Source of the DNA: Gammaproteobacteria bacterium
Lineage (GTDB): Bacteria > Pseudomonadota > Gammaproteobacteria > Pseudomonadales > Pseudomonadaceae
Assembly (NCBI GenBank): GCA_023475025.1
Contig: JAMCWB010000007.1
Span: forward strand, 1 to 54,881
Length of the DNA stretch: 54,881 nt
Direction of reading: 5' to 3'
Position numbers and translations under genes: made by a program. This document shows positions 27,016-35,874 of this stretch, piece by piece. Each line of letters opens with the position of its first letter. Position 1 is the stretch's first letter. The notes beneath the pieces were generated by a model, which saw only the letters and a program-made list of their open reading frames with translations, searched no databases and was not told where the DNA came from.

Positions 27016-27933
27016 TCAGATACCCTGCGGCTGGTCTTCACCGCCAAAAGCCGTTCCCAACATCGGCAGCAGGCTTTCCAGTGTGTTGGCCATAATGGCA
27101 AAGCTGGCATCCAGTTGAGAGGCCATATCATCACCCGCTGCTTCATCGGCGGCATCTCGAAGCACGTCCTCAAAACGCAGGCGCTTGACGGTCAGTTTGT
27201 CATCCAGGGTAAAGCTGAGCTTTTCTTCCCATTGCAGGGCCAGCTGGCTCACTTGCTTGCCGGCGGTGAGATGCTGCTGGATTTCGTCACTGGCAAGATC
27301 CTGGCGTTTGCAGCGAATCACGCCACCATCCTCGTGGGTATCCTTGAGCTCGCACTCATCGCCAATTACCAGCTGTTCCGGGGCGCTGCCCTGACGGACC
27401 CAGTCAGTCATGCAGGCAGCTGGTGCAATTTTAACGCCCAGAGGGCGCACCGGCAGGCTGCCGGTGCTTTCGCGCAGCAGGTTGAGCAGGTCTTCAGCGG
27501 TCTTGTGACTGGCGCTGTCTACCGCCAGCCAGCCATTGGCGGGGGAGATGCAGGCAAGGGTGGTCCGGTTGCGGGTAAAAGCGCGCGGTAACAGCGACTG
27601 CACGATCTCGTCCTTGAGCGTGTCACGTTCTTTGCGGTAAACCTTGCGCGCATCACGGGCTTCGATGTCTTCAATCTTTTCGTTCAGCGCATCCTTGATG
27701 ACGCTGCTGGGGAGGATGCGCTCTTCCTTGCGCATGGCGATCAACCAGATGCCTTCAGCAACTTGCAGACGGTTTTCAGAGTGGCGACCAAAGGGTGTAG
27801 TCCAGCCCAGGGTCAGTTGTTCCTGGCTACCGCAGGGGCGCGCAGGGCGCTCGTCCAGCGCGCTGAGCAACTGCTCTTCAGTAAAGGGTACGGCCTGATT
27901 GAAACGATAGAACAGCACGTTGCGAAACCACAT
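27016..27933 (-). CDS. rdgC: Recombination-associated protein RdgC
   Basis: A 305-residue nucleoid-associated protein. The ATG at 27,933 (MWFRNVLFYRF) is the family N-terminus and has AAGGA upstream; the frame runs 78 codons further up but into the tRNA region. RdgC forms a ring around double-stranded DNA and restrains RecA filament formation. Family segments such as ALNEKIEDIEARDARKVYRK (start ALNEKIEDIE) and LQWEEKLSFTLDD are present. It is divergent from tRNA-Val. Confidence 0.95.
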   Translation of the reverse strand: MWFRNVLFYRFNQAVPFTEEQLLSALDERPARPCGSQEQLTLGWTTPFGRHSENRLQVAEGIWLIAMRKEERILPSSVIKDALNEKIEDIEARDARKVYRKERDTLKDEIVQSLLPRAFTRNRTTLACISPANGWLAVDSASHKTAEDLLNLLRESTGSLPVRPLGVKIAPAACMTDWVRQGSAPEQLVIGDECELKDTHEDGGVIRCKRQDLASDEIQQHLTAGKQVSQLALQWEEKLSFTLDDKLTVKRLRFEDVLRDAADEAAGDDMASQLDASFAIMANTLESLLPMLGTAFGGEDQPQGI

Positions 27934-28180
27934 GAAGCATTCCTTGTTGCGTTTGTTGAGTACCAAAGGGCATGCCATTGAGCATGGCAGGGCAGCAAAT
28001 AGTGCCTGACTCATCGCGGGCTCGCCAGTCCCCGGGCAGAATAGGCAGGTTGTCTGACGGCTGAGCTGCCAGATTTCAGCTGTTGGGGTAAGGTATTGAA
28101 ATACACCTGAAAAAAATTTGAAAAAGGTATTGCCAGAGGCGCAAAAGGTGACCATAATGCGCCCCACTTCGAGAGCAAAT

Positions 28181-28256
28181 GGGTGATTAGCTCAGCTGGG
28201 AGAGCATCTGCCTTACAAGCAGAGGGTCGGCGGTTCGATCCCGTCATCACCCACCA
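28181..28256 (+). tRNA. tRNA-Val (anticodon TAC)
   Basis: The acceptor stem GGGTGAT pairs with ATCACCC. The anticodon loop CTTACAA places TAC at 28,214-28,216, and the T-arm is GGTTCGATCCC-like. CCA is encoded. tRNA-Asp follows after 19 bases and probably shares the transcript. Confidence 0.97.
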
Positions 28257-28275
28257 CTCGCACTCAAAGTATCGC

Positions 28276-28352
28276 GCAGCGGTAGTTCAGTTGGTTAGAA
28301 TACCGGCCTGTCACGCCGGGGGTCGCGGGTTCGAGTCCCGTCCGCTGCGCCA
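28276..28352 (+). tRNA. tRNA-Asp (anticodon GTC)
   Basis: The acceptor stem GCAGCGG pairs with CCGCTGC. The anticodon loop CTGTCAC puts GTC at 28,310-28,312, with discriminator G and encoded CCA. An intrinsic terminator begins eight bases later. Confidence 0.97.
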
Positions 28353-28359
28353 TATTGCA

Positions 28360-28391
28360 AACCCCTGACCGGTTTCGGTCAGGGGTTTTTT
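28360..28391 (+). terminator. Terminator of the tRNA-Val/tRNA-Asp transcript
   Basis: AACCCCTGACC and GGTCAGGGGTT pair perfectly around a six-base loop and run into a T tract. Confidence 0.93.
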
Positions 28392-28631
28392 AGTTTCAAT
28401 GGCAGCAAATCTGCCTGCTGTCAGGCTGACGCCCCTGCTGCTCCCTCCTTGCATGCATTCCTGCACATCACTGCGGTTGTCTTTATGTCAACCCGGACGA
28501 ACAACAGTCACCCCTGGTCCAGGCCTGCCCCGGATGGGTTAATTGCTAATACCCGGTGGTCGGTGAGTGTCAGCCCTGTTAAGCTGAGGCCTTTATTCCT
28601 GCCTGTTACAGGCCTGTTTATCGAGGTAAGC

Positions 28632-29345
28632 ATGAAGCGAAATCTGCTGGCAGCCAGCATTGCCATGAGTATGATCACCCTGGTCGGCTGCGCCGACGAC
28701 GCCACGGATGTGGCAACATCAGACCTTTCGTCTCCTATCCAGCAAGCGTCTTACGGCATTGGCCTGAACATGGGTGACAGCCTGCTACAGGAAGGCCTGG
28801 ATGATATCGATGTGGGTGCCCTGGCTTTGGGCTTGCAGGACGCGCTGGAGCGTAATGAGCCACGCCTGGATGATGACGCCCTGGTGGAAGCCTTTAACCA
28901 GTTGCAGGCTCGAGCCGAAGAGCGCATGTCGGAGCTGGCCGGTGAGGTAAGTCAGGCCAATACCAATTATCTGGCCGAGAATGCCGAGCGTGACGCTGTG
29001 ACAGTGACTGAGTCTGGCCTGCAGTATGAAGTGATCGAGTCGGCTGATGAAGATGCTGCCAGCCCGTCAGCCAGTGACGTTGTCACCGTGCACTACGAAG
29101 GTCGTCTGGTCGACGGTACCGTGTTTGACAGTTCTTTGCAGCGTGGCGAACCTGCCCAGTTTCCGGTCAGTGGTGTGATCCAGGGTTGGGTTGAAGCACT
29201 GCAGTTGATGCAGGTCGGTGACAAGTGGACAGTCACCATTCCCAGCGATCTGGCCTATGGTGCTCGCAGCCCCAGCCCGACCATTCCGCCGAACTCTGTT
29301 CTGGTGTTCGACATGGAGTTGCTCAGCATCGATTCGATGGAGTAA
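28632..29345 (+). CDS. FKBP-type peptidyl-prolyl isomerase lipoprotein
   Basis: A 237-residue protein starting at ATG 28,632. The signal peptide ends in lipobox TLVGC (Cys20). An N-terminal dimerisation region (~35-110) contains SYGIGLNMGDSL and is followed by an FKBP domain (~125-235) with VTVHYEGRLVDGTVFDSS, VSGVIQGW and LAYGARSP motifs. It resembles the FklB/Mip group of envelope isomerases that help fold periplasmic or outer-membrane proteins. The 240 bases upstream hold its promoter and no other gene. Confidence 0.9.
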   Translation: MKRNLLAASIAMSMITLVGCADDATDVATSDLSSPIQQASYGIGLNMGDSLLQEGLDDIDVGALALGLQDALERNEPRLDDDALVEAFNQLQARAEERMSELAGEVSQANTNYLAENAERDAVTVTESGLQYEVIESADEDAASPSASDVVTVHYEGRLVDGTVFDSSLQRGEPAQFPVSGVIQGWVEALQLMQVGDKWTVTIPSDLAYGARSPSPTIPPNSVLVFDMELLSIDSME

Positions 29346-29355
29346 ACCATGTGTT

Positions 29356-29382
29356 ACCGGTCAGGCGCCTTGCCTGACCGGT
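29356..29382 (+). terminator. Hairpin after the FKBP gene
   Basis: ACCGGTCAGGC and GCCTGACCGGT form an eleven-base-pair perfect stem with a five-base loop, ten bases after the stop codon. The downstream sequence is not T-rich, but a second hairpin follows at once, so transcription probably ends in this tandem. Confidence 0.6.
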
Positions 29383-29605
29383 GTTACCGCTCTTTCCAGA
29401 GCGGGTGCTGCCTCAGGTGTTACCCTTATGCACAAATGGCGGTAACACTTTATCCTCCCCTGGTGCAACCCTTGTTTCAAACTGATGTTTAATGCTATGT
29501 GCATGATTTTGATAGGCTTTTTTATCTGCTCAAAAACTGTTCAGTTTGTCTTTATGCCTTGAATTCTGGTCGTCACAGTTGTTTTCCCCATACTTTTTCA
29601 CAGAC

Positions 29606-29636
29606 TTATCCACAGTATCTGTGGGTAACTCTTTTT
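29606..29636 (+). repeat. Inverted DnaA-box-like pair, also terminator-like
   Basis: TTATCCACA (29,606-29,614, exact DnaA consensus) faces TGTGGGTAA (29,620-29,628, TTACCCACA on the other strand, one mismatch). The two arms make a ten-base-pair stem (one G-T) followed by CTCTTTTTT. It may be a DnaA site, a terminator, or both. It repeats the arrangement at 26,968-27,005. Confidence 0.6.
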
Positions 29637-29663
29637 TCATGCATGCGCGTTTATCAGGCTTGC

Positions 29664-29699
29664 AAAAAAAGCCCATCCCGGGTCTCGGGGTGGGCTTTG
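29664..29699 (-). terminator. Terminator of prc (bidirectional)
   Basis: AAAGCCCATCCCG pairs with CGGGGTGGGCTTT around a short loop. On the minus strand the stem is followed by a run of seven T, so it ends the prc transcript, whose stop codon is at 29,736. Confidence 0.92.
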
Positions 29700-29735
29700 T
29701 GGGGTGGCGGCAGATAAGTTGACGCGAGTTCTTGT

Positions 29736-31835
29736 CTAGCCGGCCTGAGCCAGGCGCTGGCGCAGTTCCAACAGGTCAATCAGGATGCGTCCGGTTTCGG
29801 CAAGGAAGGGGTCATCCTCATCGTCGTCATCCTGGTTCAGCGCATGTATGGATTCACGCAGGGGATCGCGTTCCTCCAGCTCGGTCAATGGCTGATCGCC
29901 GCGTGCTTTGCGCCGCTGGTTCTCCAGCGCCAGCATTTCTGCTTCAAAGCCTTTTTGCTGCTCCTGCCGCAGGGTCTTGTTCAGCGGCAGATATTCACGC
30001 TCTTGCATGCGCTTGTTCAGTTCTACCCGGGCCAGGGTGTAGTTGAACTCGGCGTCGGTTGCGACCCGTTCGGCATGGCGTTCGGAGAGCTGGCGAATGA
30101 AAGGGGCCAGTTGCAGGTCAGCTCGATAGTCTACCGGGGCGATTGTGTCCCAGGGCAGCGCGCGGGGCAGGCTGCTTTCGCCAATTTCACGACTGTCCAG
30201 CAGTGAAGGATACAGGATGTCCGGTACCACGCCGCGATGCTGGGTGCTCTGGCCGGAAATGCGGTAGAACTTGGCCAGCGTCAGTTTGAGTTCGCCATGG
30301 TTGAGTGGCTGGATCGATTGCACGGTGCCCTTGCCGAAGGTGGGCTCGCCAATGACCAGGGCGCGACCATAATCCTGCATGGCACCGGCAAAGATTTCCG
30401 ATGCTGATGCTGACAGCCGGTTGACCATCACGGCCAGGGGGCCTTTGTAGCTGATCCCGGGGTTGTTGTCGTCAAGTACCTGCACCTTGCCCTGGCTATT
30501 GCGCACCAGTACGGTAGGGCCTTGATCGATGAACAGGCCGGTCAGCTCGGTGGCTTCCTGCAGGGAGCCACCTCCATTGTTGCGCAGGTCGAGAACGACG
30601 CCATCGACGCCCTGTTCCTGCAGCTCACCGAGCAGGCGACGGACATCCCGGGTCGTGCTGCGGTAGTCATCATCACCACGGCGGTAGGCTTTGAAATCAA
30701 TATAGAAGCCTGGTACGTGAATGACACCGACCCGGTACTCCTGGTCGCCATCCTTCCAATCAAGAATGCTGGAGCGGGCGGCCTGATCTTCCAGCTTCAC
30801 GGCTTCACGGGTCAGGCTGATTTCACGGCTGCTCAAGTCGTCAGGTGCGTTGGCAGCGGGAATGACCTCAAGGCGTACCTTGGAGCCTTTGGGGCCACGA
30901 ATCATCTTGACCACTTCATCAAGGCGCCAGCCGACAATATCGACCATGTCGTCATCGCCCTGGGCGACACCGATGATGCGGTCTGCCGGCTCGAGCTGCT
31001 GGCTCTTCTGTGCAGGACCTGCCGGCACCAGACGCACAATGCGGGTGTACTCGTTATCGCTTTGCAGTACCGCACCGATGCCCTCGAGCGACAGGCTCAT
31101 ATTGATGTCGAAATTTTCCGCATTTTCCGGTGACATGTATTGGGTATGCGGATCGTAGGCCTGGGCGAGGGCGTTGATATAGTTCTGGAAAATATCCTCA
31201 CCACGGGTCTGATAGAGGCGGGTGCGCTGGCTGCTGTAACGGGTAGACAGTTGCTCGCTGATGGCTTCCAGGTCGCGTCCGGCCAGAGTCAGGCGCAGCA
31301 CTTCATCTTTCAATTGTTTGCGCCAGAGAGTTCGCAGCTCGTCCTCGTCGGCGGGCCAGTCAGCGTTTTCGCGATCAACCAGTATCTGCTGTTCAGAGTT
31401 CAGGTCCAGTTGGTCCAGGCCGTTTTCGATCAGTTCGAGGGCAAAGCTGATGCGCTGGTCGGCGCGTTGCAGCTGTTGAGCATGCATGGCAAAACCGATC
31501 TCGAGGTTGCCATCGAGCAGCAGATCATCCATGCGGTAACGGTAATACTCGAACTCATCGACATTCTGTTGAGTAAACAGACTGCGTTGGGGATCGAGTT
31601 GCTTCATATAAATGTCGAAAATGTCGCTCGAGAGCGCATCATTCAACTGGATACGGTTGTAGTGGTGACGCCGCAGCAGCTCGACAATATTCAGGCTGGC
31701 AACCATTTGCTCGCGCGTCGGTTGCATGGCTTCCAGATCCAGCCCCTTGGCTGGTTCCTCGTTGGCCTGCAGCAGGCTGGAAAACGCCAGCAAGCTGATC
31801 AGGAAGGCCGTACGCAGGATATTCAAAGCATTCAT
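29736..31835 (-). CDS. prc: Carboxy-terminal (tail-specific) protease Prc
   Basis: A 699-residue periplasmic protease. The signal peptide (~1-24, ending LLQA) is followed by an N-terminal helical region, a PDZ domain (~240-330, with SLEGIGAVLQSDNEYTRIVRL, start SLEGIGAVLQ) and an S41 catalytic domain. The catalytic serine lies in LSASASEIFAG and the lysine in TFGKGTVQ. A C-terminal DUF3340-like helical tail ends the protein. Prc trims the C-termini of envelope proteins such as penicillin-binding proteins and peptidoglycan hydrolases. It stops with TAG, showing this codon is a normal stop here. It is divergent from the quinone reductase gene. Confidence 0.94.
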   Translation of the reverse strand: MNALNILRTAFLISLLAFSSLLQANEEPAKGLDLEAMQPTREQMVASLNIVELLRRHHYNRIQLNDALSSDIFDIYMKQLDPQRSLFTQQNVDEFEYYRYRMDDLLLDGNLEIGFAMHAQQLQRADQRISFALELIENGLDQLDLNSEQQILVDRENADWPADEDELRTLWRKQLKDEVLRLTLAGRDLEAISEQLSTRYSSQRTRLYQTRGEDIFQNYINALAQAYDPHTQYMSPENAENFDINMSLSLEGIGAVLQSDNEYTRIVRLVPAGPAQKSQQLEPADRIIGVAQGDDDMVDIVGWRLDEVVKMIRGPKGSKVRLEVIPAANAPDDLSSREISLTREAVKLEDQAARSSILDWKDGDQEYRVGVIHVPGFYIDFKAYRRGDDDYRSTTRDVRRLLGELQEQGVDGVVLDLRNNGGGSLQEATELTGLFIDQGPTVLVRNSQGKVQVLDDNNPGISYKGPLAVMVNRLSASASEIFAGAMQDYGRALVIGEPTFGKGTVQSIQPLNHGELKLTLAKFYRISGQSTQHRGVVPDILYPSLLDSREIGESSLPRALPWDTIAPVDYRADLQLAPFIRQLSERHAERVATDAEFNYTLARVELNKRMQEREYLPLNKTLRQEQQKGFEAEMLALENQRRKARGDQPLTELEERDPLRESIHALNQDDDDEDDPFLAETGRILIDLLELRQRLAQAG

Positions 31836-31917
31836 GGTAGGTATCGTATCCGCTACTGGTGGGGTATTGTCGGCTTATGCCAACTTTACCGATTGATAAA
31901 AACACTATGGAGGCAGC

Positions 31918-32868
31918 GTGAGAGGATTGCAAGCCAGGGGCGGACAGCTCGAATGGGTCGAGCAACCCGCGCAAGCCCTTGATTCCGGGCAAGTTCGTCT
32001 ATCGATCAAGGCCGCCGGGTTGAACCGAGCAGATTTGTTACAAAAGGCTGGTATGTACCCGCCACCGCCAGGCGCTTCCGCAGTGCTGGGGTTGGAGTGT
32101 GCCGGTGAAGTCATCGAGACTGCCGGCGATACCCGCTGGGCCGTAGGCGACCGGGTGATTGCCCTGCTGGCCGGTGGCGGCATGGCCGAGGAAGTGGTGG
32201 TGGATGCACGCCACCTGTTGCCGGTGCCTGAGGGCTTCAACTGGGCCCAAGCTGGCGCCATCATGGAGGTGTTTGCCACGGCCTGGCTGAATATCTTCGA
32301 ACTGGGTGCTGCCAGGCCTGGCGAGAAGGTGCTGATTCATGCCGGTGCCAGCGGTGTCGGTACCGCTGCGATCCAGCTCTGCCGGGCGATGGGTAATCCG
32401 TGCTGGGTCAGCCTGGGGGCGGCAGACAAGTTGCAGCAAGCCTGTGCGCTGGGTGCTAGCGGAGGCGTGTTGCGTCAGCAGGGGATTGCTCAGTTGCAGG
32501 ATTTTGGTCCCTTCGACGTGGTACTTGACCCGGTCGGTGGCGGCTATGCCGAAGATCACCTTGACCTGCTGGCGCTGGATGGCCGCTGGGTGATGATCGG
32601 GTTGATGGGCGGGCGTGAAGCCAGGCTGGATCTGGCCAAAGTGCTGGTCAAGCGCTTGCAGTTGACTGGTTCGACCCTGCGCACCCGCAGCGCCGACTTC
32701 AAGGCTGAGTTGCTGGCGCGCATGGAACAAAGGCTTTGGCCCTTGTTTGCCGACGGCAGTCTGAAACCTTTGGTGGCGGGTACTTACCCGTTCAAGGCGG
32801 CAGAGGATGCCTTTGCCGAGCTCGCGGCAGACAAGGTAGTGGGTAAGCTGGTGCTGGTGGCAGAGTAA
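31918..32868 (+). CDS. NAD(P)H quinone oxidoreductase, PIG3 family
   Basis: A 316-residue zinc-free medium-chain reductase. The start is GTG at 31,918 with GGAGG five bases upstream. The N-terminal GroES-like part has KAAGLNRADLLQKAGMYPPP (start KAAGLNRADL), a PIG3 hallmark. The Rossmann part has LIHAGASGVGTAAIQL for NADPH binding, near residues 139-154. The family reduces quinones by one electron. It is divergent from prc and convergent with the RhlG-like gene. A 22-base perfect palindrome follows. Confidence 0.88.
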   Translation: MRGLQARGGQLEWVEQPAQALDSGQVRLSIKAAGLNRADLLQKAGMYPPPPGASAVLGLECAGEVIETAGDTRWAVGDRVIALLAGGGMAEEVVVDARHLLPVPEGFNWAQAGAIMEVFATAWLNIFELGAARPGEKVLIHAGASGVGTAAIQLCRAMGNPCWVSLGAADKLQQACALGASGGVLRQQGIAQLQDFGPFDVVLDPVGGGYAEDHLDLLALDGRWVMIGLMGGREARLDLAKVLVKRLQLTGSTLRTRSADFKAELLARMEQRLWPLFADGSLKPLVAGTYPFKAAEDAFAELAADKVVGKLVLVAE

Positions 32869-32891
32869 AGTTTAGTGTTGCCGTTAAGGGC

Positions 32892-32913
32892 CGGGCACGG
32901 CATGCCGTGCCCG
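32892..32913. terminator. Perfect palindrome between convergent genes
   Basis: CGGGCACGGCA and TGCCGTGCCCG are exact reverse complements, giving a strong symmetric hairpin between two converging genes. There is no T run, so the terminator reading is tentative. Confidence 0.45.
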
Positions 32914-32942
32914 AACCCGCTTCATGCAATGGTCTGTCTTGC

Positions 32943-33713
32943 TTACAGGGTGAACCCCCCGTCAATCGGAATAATATTGCCGGTCATATAGGCGCCCGCC
33001 GCACTGGCCAGCATGATCGCCAGCGCCGACATTTCTTCTTCCTTGCCCCAGCGGCGCATCGGAATGACTGCGCAATCCTCGGCCATTGCCTCGGGATTGC
33101 TGTGGATGTGCTGGGTCATTTTGCTCGGAAAGCGGCCGGGGGCAATCACGTTCACGTTGATGTGTTCACTGACCAGTTCACGGGCCAGCAGGCGTGACAT
33201 CTGGTGCACTGCTGCCTTGCTCGGACCATAGGAATAGGCCTGCTCACCAAAGGTACTGATACCGGCGACCGAGCCGATATTGATAATGCGGGTCGGGTTG
33301 TCGGCATTGGCACCTTTGCGCAGCAGCGGCAGCAGTTGCTGGATGGTGCTGAATACGGCGGTCACGTTCAGTTGCATCACTTTGTGCCAGCCCTCGACTG
33401 GAAAGCTTTCCAGAGGCGCGCCCCAGGCGGTACCGGCATTATTGACCAGGATGTCGAGCTGTTCGGTATGCTGTTGTAGTTCGGCTGCCAGTGCCTTGGC
33501 GCCTTCTTCGGATGACAGGTCCGCCCGCAGGGCAATGCACTCACCGTACTGGCTCAACTCATTGGCGGTTTCCTCGCCTTCGGCCAGCTTCCGCGAGCAG
33601 ATGATGACGCGGGCACCGGCCTGGACAAAGCCTTTGGCGATCATGCGCCCGATACCCCGGCTACCGCCTGTTACCAGTGCCGTGCGCCCGGCGAGACTGA
33701 AATATTCTTGCAT
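32943..33713 (-). CDS. rhlG: RhlG-like short-chain dehydrogenase/reductase
   Basis: A 256-residue SDR enzyme. The ATG at 33,713 (MQEYFSLAGRTALVTGGSRG) has GGGAG upstream. It shows the cofactor motif TGGSRGIG, the NNAG motif, the catalytic Ser in NIGSVAG and the YGPSKAA Tyr-Lys pair, and ends IPIDGGFTL. The sequence reads as a close relative of Pseudomonas RhlG, an NADPH-dependent beta-ketoacyl reductase linked to 3-hydroxyacyl supply. No rhamnolipid genes are near, so the symbol rests on similarity only. Confidence 0.8.
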   Translation of the reverse strand: MQEYFSLAGRTALVTGGSRGIGRMIAKGFVQAGARVIICSRKLAEGEETANELSQYGECIALRADLSSEEGAKALAAELQQHTEQLDILVNNAGTAWGAPLESFPVEGWHKVMQLNVTAVFSTIQQLLPLLRKGANADNPTRIINIGSVAGISTFGEQAYSYGPSKAAVHQMSRLLARELVSEHINVNVIAPGRFPSKMTQHIHSNPEAMAEDCAVIPMRRWGKEEEMSALAIMLASAAGAYMTGNIIPIDGGFTL

Positions 33714-33908
33714 GACTGACTCCCTATAATGGGTGGCTGTTAAAGACATTACCTTAGTCCGGCTGCGCCGACCCCGCCACGCTTATCCAAGGTACAAATA
33801 CGCTGTCATGCACCGTCGGTAAGGGTGATGGATGGCAGTCAGGGCAGCGAGGGTCGGGTATTTACGTTATCCTTGCGCATCGAATTATCCCGTATAAGGA
33901 GTTGTGCC

Positions 33909-35828
33909 ATGTCCAGTCCCCGTCGCTCGCGCAAGGAAGATGCTTCCGCCTGGACCGTTGCCGACAGCCGAAGCGTCTATGGCATTCGCCATTGGGGTGC
34001 GGGCTACTTCAACCTCAATGATCAGGGCCATGTGCAGGCCACACCGCAAGGGGAGCAGGGGGCGGAGATTGACCTGCACGAGCTGGTCAAGCAACTGCGC
34101 GATTCAGGATTGGATCTCCCTTTGCTGATTCGCTTCCCTGACATTCTGCAACACCGGGTGCGTCAGTTGACCGGCGCCTTTGACCAGAATATTGCCGAGC
34201 AGGACTACCAGGCCGGCTATACCGCGCTGTATCCGATCAAGGTCAACCAGCAGGAGGCGGTAGTAGAGAATATTATCGCCACGCAGAATGTCTCCATCGG
34301 CCTGGAAGCCGGCTCCAAGCCTGAGTTGATGGCGGTGCTGGCCCTCTCGCCGAAAGGCGGCACCATTGTCTGCAACGGCTACAAAGATCGCGAGTTTATT
34401 CACCTGGCTCTGCTGGGGCAGAAACTCGGGCACCGGGTCTTTATCGTCATCGAGAAAGAGTCCGAAGTTGACCTAGTGATCGAGGAGGCAGCGGCCCTGG
34501 GGGTGACGCCTAACATCGGCTTGCGGGTGCGCTTGTCGTCTCTGGCCTCAAGCAAGTGGGCGGACACCGGTGGCGAGAAATCCAAGTTCGGCCTCTCGGC
34601 AGCGCAGCTGTTGCGCGTTGTGCAGCGCTTTAACGACGCCGGCTTGCAGGACGGTATGCGGCTGCTGCACTTTCATATGGGGTCGCAGATCGCTAATCTG
34701 GCCGATTACCAGCATGGCTTCCGCGAGGCGATCCGTTATTTTGGTGAGCTGCGCGCACTGGGTTTGCCGGTTGATCATATTGATGTCGGTGGCGGCCTGG
34801 GGGTGGATTACGACGGTACCCACTCGCGCAATGCCAGCTCGATCAACTATGACGTCAATGAGTACGCGCAGACCATTGTCAGCATGCTCAAGGATTTCTG
34901 CGATCAGCAGGGTTTGCCGCATCCGCACATCTTTTCCGAAAGTGGCCGCGCCCTGACTGCGCACCATGCTGTGCTGGTAGTACAGGTGACCGATGTCGAG
35001 CGGTACAACGATACCGTCCCGCCGATTGACGATCTGGAAGCCCTGCCGGCGGTAGTGCGTAACCTGGTTGCCTTGCTGGATCGCGACGATATCGAATTGG
35101 TCACCGAAACCTACTGGCGCGCCACCCATTACATCGGCGATGTGGCCAGTCAGTACGCCGAGGGTAAGGTGACCCTGGCAGAAAAGGCCCTTGCCGAGCA
35201 GTGCTACTTTGCCCTGTGTAACCGCCTGCATGCCCAGCTCAAGGCGCGCCAGCGCTCACACCGACAGGTGCTGGATGAGCTGAACGACAAGATGGCTGAC
35301 AAGTACATCTGTAACTTCTCCGTGTTCCAGAGCCTGCCGGATACCTGGGCGATTGACCAGGTATTGCCGATCATGCCGCTCAACCGGCTGGATGAGGAAC
35401 CTTTGCGCCGAGCAGTACTGCAGGATCTGACCTGTGATTCGGATGGCAAGATTCGCCATTATGTGGATGAGCAGTCAATCGAGAACACACTGCCGGTGCA
35501 TGATCTGCGCGACGGCGAGGATTACTTGCTGGGGGTTTTTCTGGTCGGCGCCTATCAGGAGATTCTCGGTGATATGCACAACCTGTTTGGTGATACCGAT
35601 TCGGTCAATGTCTATCTGCGTGAAGGCGGGCGCATAGAGCATGGCGGGATCGAAACCCACGACACCATCGAGGATATGCTGCGTTATGTGCACTTTGCCC
35701 CGGGGGAACTGCTGACACTCTATCGCGACAAGGTGGCCGGCGCCCGTTTGAGCCCGAGTGAACGAGCGAAAATTCTCGACACCCTGCGTCTTGGCCTGAC
35801 CCGCTCGTCTTACCTGAACGCGGACTGA
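33909..35828 (+). CDS. speA: Biosynthetic arginine decarboxylase SpeA
   Basis: A 639-residue PLP enzyme that makes agmatine from arginine, the first step of one putrescine route. The ATG at 33,909 with AAGGAG six bases upstream is preferred over the frame start at 33,825. The PLP lysine lies in [10 protein letters not shown], the FHMGSQI and [10 protein letters not shown] stretches belong to the alanine-racemase-like barrel, and the C-terminal CDSDGKI motif supplies active-site residues. Length and motifs match Pseudomonas SpeA. A strong hairpin follows. Confidence 0.96.
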   Translation: MSSPRRSRKEDASAWTVADSRSVYGIRHWGAGYFNLNDQGHVQATPQGEQGAEIDLHELVKQLRDSGLDLPLLIRFPDILQHRVRQLTGAFDQNIAEQDYQAGYTALYPIKVNQQEAVVENIIATQNVSIGLEAGSKPELMAVLALSPKGGTIVCNGYKDREFIHLALLGQKLGHRVFIVIEKESEVDLVIEEAAALGVTPNIGLRVRLSSLASSKWADTGGEKSKFGLSAAQLLRVVQRFNDAGLQDGMRLLHFHMGSQIANLADYQHGFREAIRYFGELRALGLPVDHIDVGGGLGVDYDGTHSRNASSINYDVNEYAQTIVSMLKDFCDQQGLPHPHIFSESGRALTAHHAVLVVQVTDVERYNDTVPPIDDLEALPAVVRNLVALLDRDDIELVTETYWRATHYIGDVASQYAEGKVTLAEKALAEQCYFALCNRLHAQLKARQRSHRQVLDELNDKMADKYICNFSVFQSLPDTWAIDQVLPIMPLNRLDEEPLRRAVLQDLTCDSDGKIRHYVDEQSIENTLPVHDLRDGEDYLLGVFLVGAYQEILGDMHNLFGDTDSVNVYLREGGRIEHGGIETHDTIEDMLRYVHFAPGELLTLYRDKVAGARLSPSERAKILDTLRLGLTRSSYLNAD

Positions 35829-35835
35829 TAGCTAA

Positions 35836-35863
35836 CCGGCAGTCACCACAAGGTGCCTGCCGG
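35836..35863. terminator. Hairpin after speA
   Basis: CCGGCAG-t-CACC pairs with GGTG-c-CTGCCGG around a four-base loop, giving eleven pairs with one internal mismatch. It sits seven bases beyond the speA stop and twelve before the convergent barrel gene's final stop, so it may serve both. No clear T run. Confidence 0.55.
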
Positions 35864-35874
35864 CGTTGCTGGTC

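Larger units (their letters stand above)
29346..29735. other. Intergenic region between the FKBP gene and prc
   Basis: These 390 bases carry no gene I can support. They contain a strong hairpin (29,356-29,382), a second hairpin (CCGCTCT 29,387-29,393 with AGAGCGG 29,398-29,404), several GTTACC repeats, an AT-rich part (~29,480-29,600), a DnaA-box pair that also reads as a terminator (29,606-29,636) and the prc terminator (29,664-29,699). Confidence 0.55.
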
